64,000 bases of DNA from Prostheceraeus crozeri (Eukaryota; Platyhelminthes; Polycladida; Euryleptidae), in NCBI GenBank assembly GCA_907163375.1, contig CAJQUW010007530.1, positions 806,001 through 870,000 on the forward strand. Direction: 5' to 3'. The notes beneath the pieces are model-generated. The model was not told the origin of the DNA, ran no database searches, and saw only the letters and a list, made by a program, of their open reading frames with translations. This document shows positions 23,901 to 35,900 of the stretch, piece by piece. Positions within the stretch are counted from its first letter, which is position 1; every line of letters begins with the position of its first letter. The position numbers were made by a program, and so were the translations under genes.

Positions 23901-26900
23901 CTATGTCTTCTGCGAATCTGCATATCTGCTGAGTTCTACTTAGCTCCTCTTCTTGTGAAACAGGATCAAGGAAAAACGAATGTTAATCCGATGGGACGCA
24001 GATTGCAATTTTTGGCAAAAACGAAATTTTGTATGTTTTTTCGTATCAACTGAAAAGTACCAAGTCTAGAGCCATAATCTTTGATATGGAATGTCTTCAG
24101 GTTATTTCTCATCATGTTCATGAACATTTATCTAAGAAGCTAGACACATTCAGATTTGACAGTCCTCCTACTGTCGACAAGCACCAACATGTTGGGCCAC
24201 TTTATCCACATTGAACCACATTCTCGCATATATCGCCTATCAGACGCATGATAATATCACATACACATGATAGAAAATGAGCTGAAGACACATCATGCCG
24301 AAAATTAAGGCTGTGGACTTTTTCAGTTGAAAACAGAGACATAGAAAATTTCATTCTAATAAAAAAAACTGCAATCTGCGTCCAATTGGATTAACTTGGG
24401 TTTTTATTTGATCGTGTCTGATAAGAGGAGGAAGTAAGTAGAACTCGCCAGACGCGCAGATTCGTGTTAAGCATGGGGTGTACATCATTATGTGAAAGTC
24501 TCATTTTCGGCCTCGCTCCCTGCAGAAAGTCGTTCTGGCTGCCGGACTATTAGTCGCTATTGCTATTATTGATTCTGTGGAGTCTAATTCGCTCTTCCTG
24601 AAATATTTCATAATCTGCTACTTTCCGCTGTTGAAAATCATAGATTTTGAATTCTTTTTTCCTTGAAGGATTACAGGCGCATATCACCCGCTCAGCTCCC
24701 CAGCCTGTTTCTCCGCCCGCACCTCCGACCATCGAGCCAGCAGCACCTCCAGCCAAAGTTCGGATGACCAGGGATCAAATCAATTGGGTCCGAATGATCG
24801 ACCGCATTCGTTGTCTTGCCTTCCGAGAGGCGAGAGACGCCGGGGCCAATTTCATATCCGTACGTTGGGTGGCCAATTGTTTGAATCGATCGCCGGCGTT
24901 TGTTAAGAAACATTGGCGTGGACGATATGAAGACTGTGTCCCTCCGACGGTCATCTCCGGTGCTCAAATGTCAGATGATGTCGATGAGAAGGAAGAAGGG
25001 GAAGAGGAGAGAGTAAGGAAACAAGAAGGAGAGACAGAAGTCCTTCACGATGACTGGGATCCGATTCTTGAGGAGAGGGAGGTGATAGAAGGTCTGGTGA
25101 AACCAAGTGAAGATGGGTGTGAATCGGGAGATGCTCCAAGCCAAGAGAACGGAGGTGAGACTATGTTTCTGTCGATTCCTATTTGTTAAGTGTATTTCGC
25201 ATCTATTACCTATGCGAAGGGGTCGTAGGTAATCGTCGACTTAGCCCCACCAAGAATAATGAGAGGCTTTTGTAGCGAATTTTCAATTAGCGGCATATTG
25301 TGCACTGTATAGGCTTCACAGTGTCTCTAGCAGCTTCATTTTCATGCAGTGGTATGATTACGGAGCGAAAGTGATTTTTTAGTCCAGCGCGAAAATTCAC
25401 AAATCTTATTTCAAGGATATTTCTAGATTCCTAAAGGAGCTCATGGATGATACTTAAAAATTGCTATAATGGCTTTTATATTTAGAAGGATGCGGAACTA
25501 CAAACGTGCAACCAGCCGCAAAGTATTAACGGATGGCGACATGATCCGGCGAGTCAAAATGTTAAGAAAAATTGATATGATAGGTGAAGACCATAGAATT
25601 AAATATTTTGTTTATCTGCTTCGGTTTGCTAGAAGTGTGATTAATACGAAATGGACGGCACTTTGAGGAACTTATTAAGTGGGCAAAACGGAATTCCTAA
25701 TACCTTACAGAGATAGGAAAAAAAGTCGTGCGTCGCTTGCGGATTAATGTGAGTTCCAGCAAAGTGCTTCGATTGCCAAAATTCCTTCCGATTCGAAGAA
25801 TTCAGATGATTGCGCACAAGTTTTCTCCATAATGTTGGCCCTTCCGATCATTATTAAAGAAAGTAGCAGGCGTACGAAAATTAGTTCACTTGATGATCCT
25901 CTCCTCGGCATTGTTCACTGTATAGTGCATACATTGAATTGAAGCTACGCATCGATGTGTGTTTTGGTGTGCGCGACGTGATATCACAGCACGCACGCAT
26001 TTCTCACTGGCTCTACTGTCCTCTGCTGACAGCTTATCGTTTGCCATTTCCAATAGCAAGCGATACACGAATTATCCATTCGAGAAGGAGCAAGTTGTCT
26101 AATTGTGATGTGCCATTTCAATATTAAGATTACATACTATTCTTCCTTTCTAGGAAACCGAAGCGCGCGCAGATGAATCTAATTCTGTGGTGAAGACTGA
26201 AAAGTTTTTGAATAGCACGAGAGAAGGGGCCCTTATTTGTTTTCAAGTTGACGTAACTGTTTACATAACAAGTGTTGTCTCGATTCCTATAAGAGTTGCA
26301 AATAAAGCGTTATAATCTGCCATATCTATCATATGTGCCTGCAAGTTAAGTACCACCTTAGCCATAGGATAGGTTTTTTTAAAAAGCCTTGACCTATAAT
26401 CACAATTTTTTAAGGTGATGAAGGTGGTCAAGTTAACGGTCAAATATTTTTTTATGAATCTTTTTGTCTATGTCCCACAGCTATTCTTAATACAAGGGAA
26501 ATACTTTATATTTTTTATATTTGAATATTAGCCTATTTGCAAGGAAAATATTTCAACGCTTCATTAAGTTGACCCTTCCATTAATCATCCTTAGCTTAAC
26601 TTTCCACAAGATCGTATATTTATAAGATCAACTAATCATGGCGCGAAGAATCCACTATTATCCCACTGTTTTCATGCATTTGATAATTTCTATCAAGACT
26701 TTTATCAAGGTCATGGAGCATCTATATCTTAGTGCAGGGGTCGGCAGCCCAAATCAGCGCGCTGACCATTAGATCAAGTTTAACCTTCCCGCGGGCCGCA
26801 ACGATCATTGCAAAGCGAATCTTCACAGTGACTTTTGAAAGCAATTCACAAAATTGCTGAAACGAATACTCTTTCCAATTCTGTTACTGGAAAAATCATA

Positions 26901-29900
26901 AAAGTGACTATAAACTTTAATTTATCATGAACATAATGAAATTCTGCAGTAGGCCTGTACATAGCAAAAGAAAAGAAGGTCGTGGATGTCAAGTTCTACG
27001 AATTCGCTCATTTTCTAACATCAAAAGCGCCTTCCCACCTTGAAAATGAAAGATCAGATGTATTCTGCGTGTCCATAGCGCGATGATCTACGGGAATGAG
27101 ACGTGGTCCGTGAAAGGCTATCCGATCATGAAGACAGAAAAGGCATTGGTTAAAAGGAAGCGTGATATGTGGCTGATCGAAAAACACAGGAGTGAAGACC
27201 TAAGGAAGATGAATGTGTAATGCATTTCCGATGTTCTACGAAGAAGGCTACAGTGGTCCAGCCACATTATGGGAAGAGAGGAAGATGACTCGATGAAAGG
27301 GTATCATTTTAGCTTGATTTCATAGGCAGAAGGCCAAGAGATTGTTATCAAGACCAAAGATAACATGGTCAGAGGTCTTGTCCGATGTGCTCCGAACTCT
27401 GGACTTAAATTCAGCAATGATCTGCGGTCAGCAGAAGTGGAGGCGCGCTATCCGAAAGCAACAAAGCAACTACATGCATCAATAAAGGCTATAGAAGAAA
27501 TTGACAAAATAAAATATCTTATATCAAAGTCATGCTAAAAAACAAGGAATGATCCAAAAGAATCGGAAAAATTTGGCTCATTCAAGTTACGCTTGTGAAA
27601 ATTCGAAAATCTTCAGGTCAATTTTGATTTTTAACCCTAGTACTTTAGCGATGCATCGTATAGCATTTTCATGACTTTGACAATGGAGTCGAAGAACATG
27701 GTTTTGGGTTCCCACAAACTTGAAAGGAGAGTCCAACCCATCATTATCATTTTTAAAGTTAAAGCTCCAAGGACGAAGAGATTTGGGTTCCTCTCTTCAA
27801 TTATTGATTCTGAATCAATAAAATAGAACAAATATCGGCAAAAATTAGTCATGAATATGTCTTCTCCACGAACTCTTGTGTAAGGAGTTTCATGCCATTA
27901 TTTGAGTTAAGGCATCTATTGATTGGATTGCTCAGGCAATTAAGGATTTTTTTTCAAATTGAAATGTGTCATCTATTTCAGGTGGCGATGATGTTAAACA
28001 ACTATCGATAGACGATCAGAAAATGACATTTCTCTGGAATTTTGGTCAAATGAGTCGATTGAATATTTGGTTTACCTTTTGACTTAATGATTTTACTTTT
28101 TCAAATAGGCTGTATGTCTTCAGTGCTTTCGTTTTCCCTGTTTTTATAAACCTAAAAAGTAAAAATAACTTTAGAGAAGAGACAGCTATCGGTACATCAA
28201 ATAAGATCTAATACATTCGAACTTCTACACAGTGAATTTCAAGGTACCCGATAAAAAATTCACCATGAGGAGAATTCATTTAAAGGATGTTTTCTAAAAT
28301 TTGAACGCAATATTGGTCCTAAAGTTTAAGCATGTAAAGTCAAAATAATTAAAACTTAATACATGAATTTAGAAAACAAATTTTGTAGAGAGTAATACCA
28401 GTAATACTGTAGTGTATCACAATGTCGTGTTAAATGATAATGCAAACTTAAAATGCAAAATGCAACTACCAAAAAGTAATCAATATTACAATATAAGTTA
28501 AGTATCAGTTATCGTATTTCAATCCCTAATCCCTACTCTGTAGTGGAGTAGGTTACTCTATGTAGTTAGTATTAATTTGTATTCATTCGTTCATGACTTT
28601 TAATTACCTAATTATTTACAAGATTCTCCACTAGGGTAGTTGTTTAACTTTGGCATATTCTGTTTCCTGGATCCTTCGAATTATTTTGACCGTGTCGTGT
28701 CTTAATTCGATTACATACATCATTAATTATGAACCATGGAAATAGCTGTCAATACGAGTCTGTACAGTACGTCGCTTGTCAACAGAAGCAATCATGTTTT
28801 CTACTCCAATCATGTATTCCTGATTTGACTCAACAGTCGTTACGCTTGAAACGCAAGAAAGCGCACATAATCGTGAAACTATTAGCTACATTAACTATTG
28901 ATCGTATCTAAATCGACTGATTCGTATCTAAATTTAGATTGTAGACTCATAGACTTTATTAACTTAAGAAACCTTGGAGTAATGAGCATCATCGAACTAC
29001 GACACCTACATGGGATGCGCATTAATAGCAAAGTATAATGAAAGATCAATACATACTTGATGTAAAATATTCATTATGCAGAGGTTGAGACAACAAAGGG
29101 ACTAAATAATATGTTCACTATGAAGAAATTATTCAAGTAACAAGCTCGAAGTATGCGATTTTCGATGGGATCAAAAATTTAATTCACAGTGGGGGGGGAG
29201 ATTCACTTAGTAGTTCGACTGTATATATGTGATAGACAAATGCGTTGGAATACATGTAGAATGATTAAAAAGATTCACCATGCATTAAATGCTTTAAAAT
29301 TCATCTTACTGCTCAACAGTAATGAATTTCCGCAACAGATGATACATAAACCCTACGATCATGTAATGAATAGTTAGCTTTTTAGAGTGACTCTCAAGGT
29401 AATTACACTCAACTAGTTTAATTGATGTTCTTCTTTAAGGATGCTAAAGTGTGCAATCCGCCTTCTTCCCAGGCCTAATATTTTGGAGTCGATGCGCACC
29501 CGGGCCGAAAAAAGCGTCCCGGTTCTAGCTCTGATAGTGATACTCAATCTTATACTAGATACTTGACTTCTCAATGAGCATTTTCGTATTTTAATCCAAA
29601 TTTTCGTAAATATTAAGAAAAAGCAGGATCGCAATTTCGTAAGTACATAGTGTTTTTAGTTTTCATCTTCTTACCATCATTTTAGCATTACTTACTCTAT
29701 CATTTTTCCAGCTTGTTCGTTTGTAAGTCAGAATGAGTCAGAATATACACATATCAGCATTTGCCCATTCTACATATCAGCACAGCATGAAGTTTTTGAA
29801 TACCAGCCTCATTTATGCGGAGCCCCGCCGGCCTGGGTTTTGAGCGTGTTCATGCATGGGGTCAAAATGCTACCAGGTGAAAGGTTACAGAGTACAGAGT

Positions 29901-32900
29901 TATATAGTAGGTAGAGTGTCGACTCAAGACAGTATCTGTATACAGTGAAAATTTTTATATCAAAAGATTCAGTTTTTTAGGAGATCATGTTCCTGCGGTC
30001 CAAAAAATTATTTGAGCAGTTTTTTGAAAACTAAAATTTCGCAAATTTATGTACTGCCGACATGAAACCACTATGTAAGTAATATGAAACAAGTTGAACA
30101 TCAAAAGGAATGAATATTTTCTAATAAGCATCGTAACTAAGCGAAATTAGGCTGATTATCAAGGAAGTTTCATGATCTGCATTATAATGGAAGTCTTCAT
30201 GAGAAAGTCGAGATCTTATTGTGTTTTCTTGGTTGAAATTTCAAGTTTTTGATTCATTTTTCATCGGTTTGATTTTATGATTCACTAAATTCATGTTTCA
30301 TTTCTTGAATCTGAACAGCTATGTGGATCCATTTAAATGTTAAAGTTAATTGAAATCATTGTCTTTGACTTAGTTATTTTGCTCTATCAGTGGCAGGTTG
30401 CTTGTCACATGATCACGCTTAAGAAAATGCTCTGGAGGTTGAGTATGAAAGTAATATAGCAACCTATCGAATTGCTAATTTAACAAACATTGCCTCTCCA
30501 GTTAAGGCTGTCATGACACGGAGGATCTGTAAAATACAATTAGTCCTTCTGCATTGCTATCATGATCAGTCGATTCCATGGGAATGTCTTCAAAACTGCA
30601 AAAATTTGTATATTTCACATTCGGTTGCAATACCCAACTGTGTTCACCTCGAGTTCATTATGCTGAGTTGCTATCCTACCTAATATACTTACTCTATGGT
30701 TATGTACTTGGGAAGGTCGTCCCAACATCCGTCAAGATCGGCTCTGAAATACAAGTAGGGTTAGTCCAATTCAGCATTTATGAACTATTTTGTTTGCCGG
30801 TGGGAACGCTCCATCTGCCTTCACAAGAGCAATCAATCATTGAAAATTAATATAACAATTGATTAAGATTGTATTTCGCACTGCATTGTGCAATTCAGTA
30901 CAATTTGTTATAATCGATTATTATAATTTATTTAATTATTATAATTTATCATTTATTGTTTCTTATCTTTCTTATGAATTCTTCTCACGACTTTGATGTC
31001 TTCTATTGCTTTAGAATGTTGACTGATTTAGTCAGATGCAAAGTTTGTTATTGAATTGCACTCGTCTCATGGATTTCATTGAGCTGCGTTCGATGTTCAT
31101 GATTCACGAATTGTCACATTAAAGTTAATGACTTAATGATTTTTCAATCAATCGTCGATACAGTCACGCGATGGAAGATACGAGTATTCAGAAACCGGAG
31201 AGCCAGCGCGCAATCATCGCCTTTTTGACATTCGAGGGGTCTACACCAACAGAAATTCATTCGAGGCTAGTCAATCAACTTGGCTCATCTGCTTTGTCAC
31301 GAACTAAGGTTTTTGCATGGGCAAAACAATTTCGTGAAGGTCGCCAGAACATCAGCGATGAAAGTCGATCGGGTCGCCCAGCGGATGCCACTAGCCAACA
31401 TGCAATCGCGAATGTCGAGAAAGTGATAATGGAAGACCGACGGTCAACAGTTTCTCAAATCACCATCAAGCTCGGCTTATCTCGTGGAACTGTACACCGC
31501 ATCTTGAACGACCATCTTCAATTGAGTAAACTGTGTGCTCGTTGGGTGCCAAAACTGCTGAATTCAGACCAAAGAACTCGAAGGGTGGATGACGAAGGCA
31601 GTGGTTGACGAAGGGTTCCACGCCCCCCGTGAAAGCAAAGTCTTCTCCAATGGCAAAGAAGATCATGTTGACTGCTTTCTGGGATGAACAAGGCATCATC
31701 CACTTGGACTTTCTTCCCGACTCCACTACAATCAATGCGGATTACTACTGTGGAGTATTGCAAGAAGTCCATCACCATCTTCGACATCGCCGTCCACGGA
31801 AGAAATCGAAAGTGATCCTGCTCCATCAAGACAACGCCAGACCCCACACCGCTCGGAAAACGATGGAGAGAATAGATGATCTGTGTTGGGACATCGCACC
31901 GCATCCGCCATACAGCCCAGACCTGGCACCATCGGATTATGCCTTATTTCCTCACATGAAAAGCATTCTTCGTGGAATGCATTTCGACACAAGGGAGGAG
32001 CTGGAACAGAAGACGAGATCAGTGTTGGCGTCCATCTCACCTGAATGGTTCAAGTCTGCCATTCGCAAACTTGAAGATCGTTGGAAGAAGTGCATCATGT
32101 TGCAAGGTGACTACATTGAGAACAGGGTGACCACTTGGTCAGAATTTTCTGACCAGTCAGAAATGGTCAGAAATTAAGGCCCTTGGTCAGAAAGTCAGAA
32201 TTTTATAAATTCCTGCTTATCAGTGTTTTTTTTCATTGCGATATTTCTCGCTCTCCAGGTTAACTACTCATCTACCTTAAAATTTATCGCATCAAGCATG
32301 TCAAGGACTGCAACGATGCAGCGTTGCAAAGCTTGAAACGTCTTGCTCTTTAAATGTTGTTGCCGTCATCTGATCTTGCAGACGAATACGCTCAACTGAC
32401 TCTGAAGTATGGCAGAGAGGATAGCAGCCTTACTGATCTGCACAAGAACGGTCAACTGTCTGCGTGCCCTCTTTTGACTAGACTCGTTGAAAAAGTTATG
32501 GTTTTATGCCCACACAACATGGTGGTTGAATCCGGCTTCAGTAAGATGAAGTTTTTCGAAACTGATCAACAATCGAACTTTAGTTTGGAAATGTACAACG
32601 CATTTCGTTTAGTGTCCGATTTTTTTGACCGGGACTCTTTCGAGGATTTTGAACCTCCGTCATCCTTGATGAATAACATCAAGCTGGCTAGCAGAGAATA
32701 TAAAACATTCTGTGAAGAAAATAAAGAAATTCGTTTGGATCGAATTGCTGAGGCCGAGGTTCTCAGAGGAGAAATTGGTGTATTCAAGAAGAAAACCAGT
32801 AAAGAACTTTGGATGGAGATGCAAGCGGCAGAAAGGGAAATTCGTGACGCAGAGGCCATGTTAGAAGCTGCAAAGAGAAGGAAGATCGAACTAAAATTCC

Positions 32901-35900
32901 TGAGTGATCGTAACGCTGAACGTCAGGATAGTGTTTCTGATTCTATTATCTCAAAAATGTTCAGAAAGTGAGAGTTTTGTTGTTAAGACTGTAGATATTG
33001 TTTTCAATTGGATGCTATATATATTCGATACCGGTACCTCTTTTCAAATGTACCATGTGCATGAATAATTGTTTTTAGATAATAATAATTGTTTTAAAGA
33101 TTTGTTCTCATAAATCGGTTGCCCGCTTCAAATGTATCATTCAAGACTGAAAGTAATTAGTGCAGGCAAAGTCATATCCTAACATTTTTATATGTGGTTT
33201 GCATCTGGATCTGTATTATTTTTTAGAATAATGAATTCTAAAATCGATGCCAAATGTAGTTTTTAATTTTTTCTGTACGTATGGATGTGTATGTTTCTAT
33301 AAGTGGGAAGATACGTCTAAATATTGATTTAATTTCAACACACATAGGTATCTTATATCTGTATTTAAGACTATTAGATATTTTCATAAATACTCGCAAT
33401 AAGGATGTTCAATTTTTTCCAAAGGTAGTACCAGGGTGGCGGCCGCGCCCAGGGGGACCGGGAATCGCCCGGGAATTCTAGCGAAATAGCCAATTAGCCA
33501 TTAAATAGCCCAGGAATGTCATTTTGTGATTTTTTCCTATCAAGTTAAATGAGTGAACTTCTTGATTTCACCTGCCTTTAATGTGACCTTTATTAAGCCC
33601 ATCATTTCTATTAAATTGCTTCGAATCTTAATTGAAATATCCAATAATCTTGCACAACATCTGGACGAAATATTCACGACTTCATAAATTTTTTGGTTGC
33701 CATACGACTGTGTCATTGATATGTGTGACACTTGCACACAATTTACTTCATTTTTGGTGAAAAATGCCACTAGTTGCACTCCCTAAAGGCTGGAATTTTC
33801 GCCTCCGGCGCTTTAGAAAACACAAAAATTCTACCAATTATACTCGCAAAAGGCTGAAGGTTTCACCTGCGGTGCTTTAGAAAATATAAAATGTTACTAG
33901 TTATACTCGCTAAAGGCTGGAAGTTTCACTTGCGGCGCTTTAGAAAACACAAAAATTCTACCAATTATACTCGCAAAAGGCTGGAAGTTTCGCCAGCTGC
34001 GGCGCTTTAGAAAACATAAAAATGTTGCTAGTTCTGCTCGCAAAAGGCTGGAAGTTTCACCTTCGGCGCTTTAGAAAACATAAAAAGAAAACTTTGCCTC
34101 TATACGGTTGAGCTCTAATTAGTTATTAAGCTATCTATGGTCTTAGTTCATTAATGATCAATGCATTTTTTGTCACAGCAAAGAGCCGATTGTTTGTAGG
34201 CGCATAAGGATTCATAACTATTTAGAATTGACTCTTGGATTTCACGTAATCTAATGAAAACTGAAAATGGGTCCCAGAAGAGTAACGTATGGGCTCCCTA
34301 GAATATATCTGGATTTTTTGTGACACCGCGTTCTCATTCCTGATAAAAGAAAACCATGGAATTTCGATGAAATAGCCCGGGAATTTGAAGCTTGAAATTT
34401 GGCCGCCACCCTGGTAGTACTTGATTTACAAGTTGGACCTATTTTTTGTCCTATTTAATCGACAGAAATTCTTGGTTGGTTTGATGATATAAGAGGTGGT
34501 CAGAATTTTTGGCTTTGCGAAGTGGTCACCCTGATTGAGAAGGTTGCTCTGCCACAAGAAGACTGTTAGTTTGTAACGTGTATCCCTTTTTCTTTTTTGA
34601 TAAAAATGTTTAAATATCCATTTTTCTTTTTTGACAAAATATTGTTTTTGGTCGTCACTAAATTTTAAGTAGTGACATTACTAAAATATTTGCAGCTTTG
34701 TAACTAATAAAGATATCGGGATGAAATTTTTTGTGCTTATTAATGATGATAATGGGTTCAACATACCTAAACTTCAGAGGGATCAGATCATTACTCTCAA
34801 AGTTATGGACTGAGTCCGGATACTTTTGGAACGCCCCTCGTAACTAATAAAGATATCGGGATGAAATTTTTTTGTGCTTATTAATGATGATAATGGGTTC
34901 AATATACCTAAACTTCAGAGGGATCAGATCATTACTCTCAAAGTTATGGACTGAGTCCGGATACTTTTGGAACGCCCCTCGTAACTAATAAAGATATCGG
35001 AATGAAATTTTTTGTGCTTATTAATGATGATAATGGGTTCAACATACCTAAACTTCAGAGGGATCAGATCATTACTCTCAAAGTTATGGACTGAGTCCGG
35101 ATACTTTTGGAACGCCCCTCGTATGCAACACCAGTGACTTTCACAAGCCAGCATGTAAAGTCAAAACAATCAATCATACAAAATAATTAAAACTAATACA
35201 TGCATTTAGAAAACAAATTTTATAGAGAGTAATAATAGAGAGAGAGCAATAAATATATAGATATAATCTCATGCAGTTTCGAAGGCGGGCGGAATTCACA
35301 CAAATTAAAGGGTCGAAACAATTGCTGCTAGGCTGCCTACTGAGAGATGTTGGTTGGTGGAGAGAAGTTGTTTGAGCACAATTGTGTATGCTCGATTCTC
35401 GGTCGCTATGTCTGACAATACCCAATGATGTGTGACCTTGATTTCTGAGATACAGCTACTGAAGCAGTCAGGTATTCAGAGGTTTTATTCATCTTGAACT
35501 TTTTCTTGCAATGCCAGCGCTGAACTTCGTTTTGTTTGTTTCGTTTGATTTTGTTGGTATTTCGTAGAAAATATCCTCTGGCAGAGATTAGAATGGTAAA
35601 TCTCTGGTAAAGATTGATGAGAGCCTAAATATTTTCGAAATATGAAATTGATAAATATATCTTGATAATATGCATGCTTCATATCTAAAGTATTTAGCCG
35701 ATCAATCTACTTTCGCATGATACATGTTCCATGCATCTCATTGCTCATTCGATACATGATAATCTGAAATACGCTTATTCATACGACGGTCATTGATATA
35801 GACTTATCCCTTTCACACAGACTTATTACGGCAGAGGTCTGTGAGGAGATATTTCTTAACACTTCGTATCAATAAAGAGTTTCGTTTTGATATTTAAATT

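Larger units (their letters stand above)
32124..34533 (+). mobile_element. hAT element inside mariner (nest level 2)
   Basis: Begins CAGGGTGACCACTT at 32124 and ends with its inverse at 34533 (AAGTGGTCACCCTG). The 8-bp target duplication ATTGAGAA is exact at 32116-32123 and 34534-34541 and lies within the mariner coding sequence. Next to the left end sits the palindrome GGTCAGAATTTTCTGACC. Without the MITE nested in it (33432-34413) it is about 1.4 kb, too short for a full transposase, and it retains only the C-terminal dimerisation part. It is therefore an internally deleted derivative. Confidence 0.92.
31171..34567 (+). pseudogene. Mariner transposase (DD34D), interrupted
   Basis: Would cut and paste the element at TA sites. 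The N-terminal part (31171-31608) has the paired helix-turn-helix DNA-binding region (SRTKVFAWAKQFREGR, ISDESRSGRPADAT, TVSQITIKLGLSRGTVHRIL). About 70 residues are deleted after SDQRTRR, which removes the first catalytic aspartate (VTGDETW in relatives). The next frame resumes near 31605 (GSTPPVKAKSS, MLTAFWDEQGIIHLDFLP). The second Asp (LLHQDNARPHT) and third (YSPDLAPSDYALFP) are present. At GDYIEN the frame runs into the inserted hAT; beyond it, 34534-34567 gives the natural end KVALPQEDC and a stop. Not functional: one large deletion, one frameshift and one insertion. Confidence 0.9.
31171..35121 (+). mobile_element. Mariner element interrupted by a hAT
   Basis: A DD34D mariner whose transposase starts at 31171. 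It is broken at 32123 by a 2410-bp hAT insertion and resumes at 34534 with an 8-bp duplication. The right end, ACTTTTGGAACGCCCCTCG next to TA, occurs three times because a 140-bp terminal unit is tandemly triplicated (34701-35121). No matching left inverted repeat (CGAGGGGCGTTCCAAAAGT) was found upstream of 31171, so the left end is lost or diverged. Confidence 0.8.

Noticed and set aside
30578-30850. 90-residue frame as a host exon
   Set aside because: It overlaps the dispersed repeat shared with 62.2-62.6 kb and shows no domain; the splice context is poor.
33780-34085. Regularly spaced repeats as a CRISPR-like array
   Set aside because: The units are contiguous diverged minisatellite copies within a transposon in a eukaryotic intron, without unique spacers or cas genes.
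34701-35121. Satellite DNA
   Set aside because: Only three units, and the unit end is the mariner terminal repeat, so a triplicated element end explains it better.
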